Shown: in pieces, positions 59,625-64,000 of the stretch | How positions within the stretch are numbered: position 1 is the first letter of the stretch | Layout: every line of letters begins with the position of its first letter | Assembly (NCBI GenBank): GCA_943842505.1 | Contig: CALTDI010000010.1 | Span: 186,001 to 250,000, forward strand | Source of the DNA: an uncultured Pseudomonadales bacterium | GTDB lineage: Bacteria; Pseudomonadota; Gammaproteobacteria; Pseudomonadales; Pseudohongiellaceae | Direction of reading: 5' to 3' | Length of the DNA: 64,000 nucleotides | Program-made: the position numbers and the translations under genes | The notes under the pieces: model-generated | The model's database searches: none | Told to the model about the DNA's origin: nothing | The model's input: the letters and a program-made list of their open reading frames with translations, nothing else

Positions 59625-60839
59625 ATGAACCCAACGTCCAATGTGTGGCGCAACCCCCAGTTTCGCCTCTATCTAAACAGCACGGCATACACGGGCATCG
59701 CCTTCGCGATGCAGCAGCTCCTGTTAAGCTGGATTCTCATCGGCATTCTCGAGCTGCCTGCAACCCAGGTTGGAATAATACAGGCGGCGGCAGGCGTGCC
59801 TGGTATTTTTCTAATGCTTCTCGGTGGAGCTAGAGCCGATGGGCGTGATCTGCGCTCGATGTTAATTCAAATATATTCCTTCGCCCCCATACTGCCGCTA
59901 CTGTTATATATCGTTGTTAGCTTTGATGCACTGAGTGTCTGGTCGGTGTTGGCTTGGGCTATAGGCATGAGCGTGGTCATATCCTATTCCAGCCCGGCGC
60001 AGCAGGCGTTGCTTAGCAATGTCGCTGCCACCACCGTACAGAAGGCAGTCTCGGCAACTACCGCAGTTGGTTTTCTAGTACAGATGTTGGGCCTCTGTGT
60101 GGCAGGCACTATGGACAAACTGGGTCTGCTTCCGGTGCTAGGCGTTCAAGCCATATGTATTATGTTAGGGGCTCTGGCGGTACGAAGACTGCCTGTGCAG
60201 AATGCGAAACCGGTTAGTTCTTCAGAGCCGGCCTGGAAGACTATAGCGGCAGGTCTGCGGGCGGCGTACCGGAACAAGGTGGTCTTTCATGTGCTGGGCA
60301 TAAATTTTGTGTCGAGCATCTTTAACGCCGGTGCGTTCATGACAGTGTTTCCCTTTATTATCAAACGGGTCTATGCCGGCGACGCGTTTCTATTATCTTT
60401 GATGATGATTATCTTCTATGGTGGTGCGGCGGCATCGAATTTCTTCATGATGCGGGTCATGCCCTTGCGCCATCCTGGTAAGGTCTATCTGATAATGCAG
60501 CTCTCAAGGATATTGATACTGGGAGTCATGTGGATACAGCCGCCTTTCTGGCTCATGGCAGTGGCATCGATCGCCTGGGGTCTGAACATGGGGGTGACCA
60601 TGACTCTGGCCAGGGCTATCGTGCAGGAATCAGCCTCGGAGGAATTTCGTGGCAGGATCATGTCAGTCTACAGTCTGGGCTTGTTGGGTAGCGCCCCCTT
60701 GGGAGCGATCTTATTGGGCTGGATTATCGAATCCTTCGGCACCGTGAATGCACTGCTGCCAGCAATGATGATTTCTCTGCTTCTGTTTCTCTTTGGTGTG
60801 TTGTTCACCGGAGTCTATCGCTACCAGTCACCCAAATAG
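59625..60839 (+). CDS. MFS transporter, DHA3-like
   Basis: The ATG at 59625 (MNPTSNVWRNPQF) is chosen. A GTG at 59589 is an alternative. About 404 residues with 12 membrane helices. DHA3/EntS-like features are FRLYLNSTAYTGIAFAMQQLLLSWI, GGARADGRDLRSMLIQ (motif A-like), SSPAQQALLSNVA and ARAIVQESASEEFRGRIMSVYSLGLLGSAPLGAILLG. It could import or export the substrate of the cyclase-family enzyme. The direction is not readable. Confidence 0.85.
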   Translation: MNPTSNVWRNPQFRLYLNSTAYTGIAFAMQQLLLSWILIGILELPATQVGIIQAAAGVPGIFLMLLGGARADGRDLRSMLIQIYSFAPILPLLLYIVVSFDALSVWSVLAWAIGMSVVISYSSPAQQALLSNVAATTVQKAVSATTAVGFLVQMLGLCVAGTMDKLGLLPVLGVQAICIMLGALAVRRLPVQNAKPVSSSEPAWKTIAAGLRAAYRNKVVFHVLGINFVSSIFNAGAFMTVFPFIIKRVYAGDAFLLSLMMIIFYGGAAASNFFMMRVMPLRHPGKVYLIMQLSRILILGVMWIQPPFWLMAVASIAWGLNMGVTMTLARAIVQESASEEFRGRIMSVYSLGLLGSAPLGAILLGWIIESFGTVNALLPAMMISLLLFLFGVLFTGVYRYQSPK

Positions 60840-61027
60840 GCATGCGACTAGAGCTAGAGTGAATCTGAGAGCTGTCATTATGATTCCTCCATTGATACTT
60901 CGGCTTCCCAGTGCATGGAGACAGACATGACTTAACAGCATGTTGTAACTGATTAGCGCTGTTGTCAGGAAGAGCTCGAAACAAGCGAGCCCCACGCACG
61001 GCAATTATTTGTTAGTATGACAAGTTC

Positions 61028-61795
61028 ATGATTGAACTGCGTAATGTGCAAAAATCCTATGACGGCGGCGCCACACTGGCTGTCGCCGATACCTCTGTAG
61101 TGGTGGAGCGGGGTGAATTCCTCGGTCTCATCGGCGCCTCCGGCTGCGGCAAGACGACTACGCTGAAGATGATTAATAGACTGGAAGAGCCTAGTAGTGG
61201 CGAGATACTGGTCAATGGGCGCAATGTACTGGGGCAGAACCCCGAGCTTCTGCGACGCAATATCGGCTATGTGTTTCAGGGTATTGGTCTGTTCCCACAT
61301 CGCAGCGTCGCCGAGAATGTTGCGGCTGTGCCACACCTATTGCAGTGGGAGCCGGATAAGATTCAGGCGCGCTGTGAGCAGTGCATGGAGTTGGTGGGTC
61401 TTCCCTTTGCAGAGTATGGTCAGCGCAGTCCTTCACAGCTTTCCGGCGGGCAGCAGCAACGAGTCGGTGTCGCCCGTGCGCTAGCGGCAAAGCCGGAAGT
61501 GGTGCTGATGGACGAGCCCTTCGGAGCACTCGATCCGATTACCCGCAGTGAGTTACAGGAAGAATTCAAGGGTATTCAGCGCAGCATGGATCTCACGGTG
61601 GTGATGGTTACCCATGACATGACCGAGGCACTATTACTGGCGGATCGCATTGCGGTGATGCGCGAGGGAGTGGTGCTGCAGATCGGCACCCCCTATGAGT
61701 TGCTGCACAATCCCCAGCATGACTATGTGCGCGAGATCGTGGCCATGCCGCGACAGCGAGCGAAGCGGCTGGAAGAGTTGATGCGCGATGAGTGA
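61028..61795 (+). CDS. ABC transporter ATPase, osmoprotectant (OpuC/OsmV type)
   Basis: A 255-residue ATPase with Walker A GASGCGKTT (residue about 36), Q-loop FQGIGLFPHRSVAENV, signature LSGGQQQRVGVARAL, Walker B VVLMDEPFGALDP and switch His in VTHDMTEALLLADRI. It lacks the C-terminal CBS domains of OpuCA/ProV. It overlaps the permease gene by 8 bases. The pair is the QAT-type importer family that carries glycine betaine, choline, carnitine and, in EgtV/EgtU, ergothioneine. Confidence 0.9.
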   Translation: MIELRNVQKSYDGGATLAVADTSVVVERGEFLGLIGASGCGKTTTLKMINRLEEPSSGEILVNGRNVLGQNPELLRRNIGYVFQGIGLFPHRSVAENVAAVPHLLQWEPDKIQARCEQCMELVGLPFAEYGQRSPSQLSGGQQQRVGVARALAAKPEVVLMDEPFGALDPITRSELQEEFKGIQRSMDLTVVMVTHDMTEALLLADRIAVMREGVVLQIGTPYELLHNPQHDYVREIVAMPRQRAKRLEELMRDE

Positions 61796-63311
61796 GAATC
61801 TGCGCGAACAACTACTGTTACTGCCGGCCTATTTTCAGGGGCATCTATTACTGACTCTCGCCGCCATAACCATGGGTGTACTTATCTCTGTCCCTCTGGG
61901 AGTCTGGGCGGAGCAGTCCGTGCGGGTTAAGCGTCCGTTATTGGCCGTGGTCAGTATTGTACAAACTTTTCCAAGTCTGGCGATTCTTGCGTTGGTAGTG
62001 GCGCTGCTCGGTGGTCGCATCGGTTTTTTGCCAGCGTTCATCGCGCTTACTCTGTATTCCATGTTGCCGATAGTGCGCAACACAGTTACTGGCCTGGAGT
62101 CGGTCTCAGCCTCGGTAGTCGAGGCGGCCAGGGGCATAGGCATGTCGCCGCATCAGATTTTGCGTGAGGTGAAGTTGCCACTGGCGATGCCAGTAATTGT
62201 TGCCGGCATACGCACCGCCATGGTTTGGACAGTGGGCTTGGCGACCCTGTCTACCCTGGTTGGCGCGACCAGTTTCGGTAACTACATTTTTACCGGTATT
62301 CAGACGCGTAATCTGGTGGCGGTTACGGTAGGCAGCTTGGCCTCTGCAGCGTTGGCGGTGGGTCTGGATGGTCTGATTGCTGCGATACAGTGGCTGTTGG
62401 AGAAACGCAATGAGGCGGTGGATTCCGCAAGGCTAAGATCTATTCGGCGCAGTGTCTATACCGCCATAGCAGTGATTATATGTATCGTTCTCTATGGCTT
62501 GCTGCCACAGCCGCGGGCAGACTTTATCGTGGCGGGGAAGCCCTTTACCGAGCAGTACATCATGGTAGGTCTGTTAGCGGCTGAACTAGAGGAAGCGGGT
62601 TTCAAGGTTGAGCAGCGTCTTGGCCTGGGATCGGATGTCGTATTCGAAGCGGTGAGTAACGGTACTGTCGATCTGTATGTTGAGTACACCGGTACGATCT
62701 GGTCGAGCTATATGAATCAACAAGGCAATCCTGGCAGAGAGGCAATTAGAACTGGCGTTATAGACTATCTGGAGCGGCAGGGCGTGGTCACGCTGGGCTT
62801 CACCGGCTTTCAGAATCGCTACGCGTTGGCGATGCGACGCGATCGCGCCGAAGAGTTAGGCATCGCATCGATCGAAGATTTGGTGCCGCTTGCAGGCGGG
62901 TTGTCGGCGGGGGCCGACCTGGAATTCTTCGGCCGCTCGGAGTGGCTTCGCCTGCGTGACCTGTACAACATGGATTTCTCCAACAAGCTCACCTTCGACC
63001 CTTCGCTGATGTACACCGCTGTGGTTGAGGGGCAGGTTGACCTGATTAGTGCCTATACTACAGACGGGCGTGTTGCAGCCTTCGATCTTGTGTTACTGGA
63101 AGATCCGCGCAATGCCTTGCTCGCCTATGATGCCATGCTATTAGCCTCGGATGCGGCGGCGGCCAATCCGGCTTTTGTGCAGGCTGTGGATTCGATAATC
63201 GATCGCATTTCCGATGTGGCGATGCGCCAGGCGAATAGGCTGGTCGATGTTGACGGCGAGTCGGTCAATGCAGCCATCGAATATCTGCGTCCCCGGTTGC
63301 GCTCTAATTAG
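61788..63311 (+). CDS. ABC permease fused to substrate-binding protein (OpuC/EgtU type)
   Basis: A 507-residue fusion. Residues about 15-210 form the permease with an EAA loop (VEAARGIGMSPHQILREVKLPLAMP). A final membrane helix (about residues 225-243, VYTAIAVIICIVLYGLLPQP) leads to a periplasmic binding domain (about 247-505). That domain reads FIVAGKPFTEQYIMVGLLA, DLYVEYTGTIWSSYMNQQ, FEFFGRSEW-like region and ISAYTTDGRVAAFDLVLLEDP, the OpuAC/QAT fold for quaternary amines. In EgtU proteins the same layout binds ergothioneine. The ligand here cannot be decided from the sequence. It overlaps the ATPase gene by 8 bases. Confidence 0.9.
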   Translation: MSENLREQLLLLPAYFQGHLLLTLAAITMGVLISVPLGVWAEQSVRVKRPLLAVVSIVQTFPSLAILALVVALLGGRIGFLPAFIALTLYSMLPIVRNTVTGLESVSASVVEAARGIGMSPHQILREVKLPLAMPVIVAGIRTAMVWTVGLATLSTLVGATSFGNYIFTGIQTRNLVAVTVGSLASAALAVGLDGLIAAIQWLLEKRNEAVDSARLRSIRRSVYTAIAVIICIVLYGLLPQPRADFIVAGKPFTEQYIMVGLLAAELEEAGFKVEQRLGLGSDVVFEAVSNGTVDLYVEYTGTIWSSYMNQQGNPGREAIRTGVIDYLERQGVVTLGFTGFQNRYALAMRRDRAEELGIASIEDLVPLAGGLSAGADLEFFGRSEWLRLRDLYNMDFSNKLTFDPSLMYTAVVEGQVDLISAYTTDGRVAAFDLVLLEDPRNALLAYDAMLLASDAAAANPAFVQAVDSIIDRISDVAMRQANRLVDVDGESVNAAIEYLRPRLRSN

Positions 63312-63398
63312 CACAGACGCCCCCGTAGCATTGGCAGCCGAGTTGGCACTTGTTAGACTGCTCTCTCTTCTAGCGAATGCAACAAGGCTCCACTAGCT

Positions 63399-64000
63399 GT
63401 GACCAATAACGATATCGTTCTCACCATTCTCAGCTGCGTGTTCTTTATGGGATTGGTGGCCTGGGTTTCCTATAGCAAGACCCGTGGTGAGGTCAGCACA
63501 AGAGACGGATACTTTCTGGCGGGAAGGGGGCTTAGCGCGATCTTCATCGCTGGGTCCATGTTGCTTACGAACCTGTCTGCCGAGCAGCTTATTGGACTAA
63601 ATGGCTCCGCCTACGGCTTCAATATGAGCAGTATGGCATGGGAAGTGACAGCTGCCGTCGCGACTATCTGCATGGCCTTTATCTTCCTGCCGCGCTACCT
63701 CGCTGGTGCCTTTACTACCCTGCCGGAGTTCTTGAATGACAGATTCGACGACGGGGTGCGCCGCATGTCGGTCATTTTGTTCATGGTTGGCTATGGCTTG
63801 GTCACTATCCCATCGGTCCTATACTCCGGCTCGATCGCTGTCTTACAGCTGTTCGACGTTCCCGCACTCTTCGATATCCCTTATAGCCAGGCGCTGGTGT
63901 TAACGATCATCTGCATCGGCTGCGTAGGCGCCGTGTATGCGGTTTTCGGTGGGCTGCGTGCGGTTGCTATTTCCGATACTCTCAATGGCGCCGGCCTACT
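63399..64000 (+). CDS. Sodium:solute symporter (SSS/SLC5), N-terminal part
   Basis: A GTG at 63399 opens a frame that runs off the window (200 codons seen). The product begins VTNNDIVLTILSCVFFMGLV, then GYFLAGRGLSAIFIAGSMLL, NLSAEQLIGLNGSAYG, LPRYLAGAFTTLPEFLNDRF and AVYAVFGGLRAVAISDTLNG. These match SSS symporters of the SglT/YidK type, in which the LxxNxSxEQxxGxxG region helps bind sugar and sodium. The gene is 87 bases after the ABC permease. Substrate unknown. Confidence 0.85.
   Translation, partial: MTNNDIVLTILSCVFFMGLVAWVSYSKTRGEVSTRDGYFLAGRGLSAIFIAGSMLLTNLSAEQLIGLNGSAYGFNMSSMAWEVTAAVATICMAFIFLPRYLAGAFTTLPEFLNDRFDDGVRRMSVILFMVGYGLVTIPSVLYSGSIAVLQLFDVPALFDIPYSQALVLTIICIGCVGAVYAVFGGLRAVAISDTLNGAGL

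Noticed and set aside
1..64000. tRNA, rRNA, CRISPR array, phage or insertion sequence
   Set aside because: None was recognised by reading both strands. Short tRNA-like GTTCG strings are isolated.

Overview
The window looks like a chromosome segment of a free-living, probably marine and aerobic gammaproteobacterium. Reasons are an 825-residue TonB-dependent receptor, BCCT and OpuC-type osmolyte transporters, sodium:solute symporters, a DeaD helicase with a DbpA-type RNA-binding domain, a PlsB-like acyltransferase, and many secreted proteins of families seen mostly in environmental proteobacteria. No rRNA, tRNA, CRISPR array, phage or insertion sequence was found. The assignment rests on protein types only, so it is inference.

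Layout. 1-2.9 kb: end of a YtcJ-like amidohydrolase, a secreted protein of unknown function, and an APS kinase fused to CysN domains II/III without the GTPase domain. 3-9.6 kb, minus strand: probable operon of TonB receptor, TPR-sulfotransferase and BetT-like transporter. 9.9-16 kb: MarR regulator with a likely operator, a sodium:solute symporter with a small membrane partner, an NHL beta-propeller protein and an OFA-type MFS transporter. 16-24 kb: DEAD-box helicase, PlsB-like acyltransferase, two related four-helix membrane proteins, cytochrome b561, a secreted protein plus DUF6152 pair, and a cyclophilin. 24-28.7 kb: heme-dependent N-demethylase-like protein, then 5'-nucleotidase plus NupC transporter, then a Tat-exported alpha/beta hydrolase. 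28.7-31.3 kb, minus strand: EF-hand protein, ECF sigma factor, probable anti-sigma factor, periplasmic metal-sensor-like protein and DUF1653 protein. 31.7-41.7 kb: KorAB, PhoX-like protein, cupin, GMC oxidoreductase with its small subunit, acyltransferase 3 and a Tet-like MFS pump. 41.9-47 kb: a second secreted protein plus DUF6152 pair, then a class II cytochrome c lipoprotein, HupE/UreJ-like protein and membrane-anchor protein operon beside a cysteine-rich BNR-like protein. 47-53 kb: YkgJ protein, DUF6351 esterase-like lipoprotein, a second ECF sigma factor with a membrane partner, another secreted paralogue and a K+ channel. 53-64 kb: M20 peptidase, a 36-bp perfect inverted repeat, DUF4159 protein, TPR protein with a TonB-C-like end, tandem repeats upstream of an NHL/cyclase/MFS operon, an OpuC-type ABC transporter with fused permease and binding protein, and the start of a second sodium:solute symporter.

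How it fits together. The region is rich in export, scavenging and membrane redox functions. Three themes recur: (i) four members of one secreted family with a PDxxGxW start and a WDGDTxVV core, two of them next to DUF6152 proteins whose mature form may begin with His-His; (ii) two extracytoplasmic sigma-factor loci; (iii) transporters for compatible solutes at both ends. The least explained units are the EF-hand/ECF sigma operon, the HupE/cytochrome/anchor operon, the DUF6152-associated modules and the 36-bp inverted repeat.
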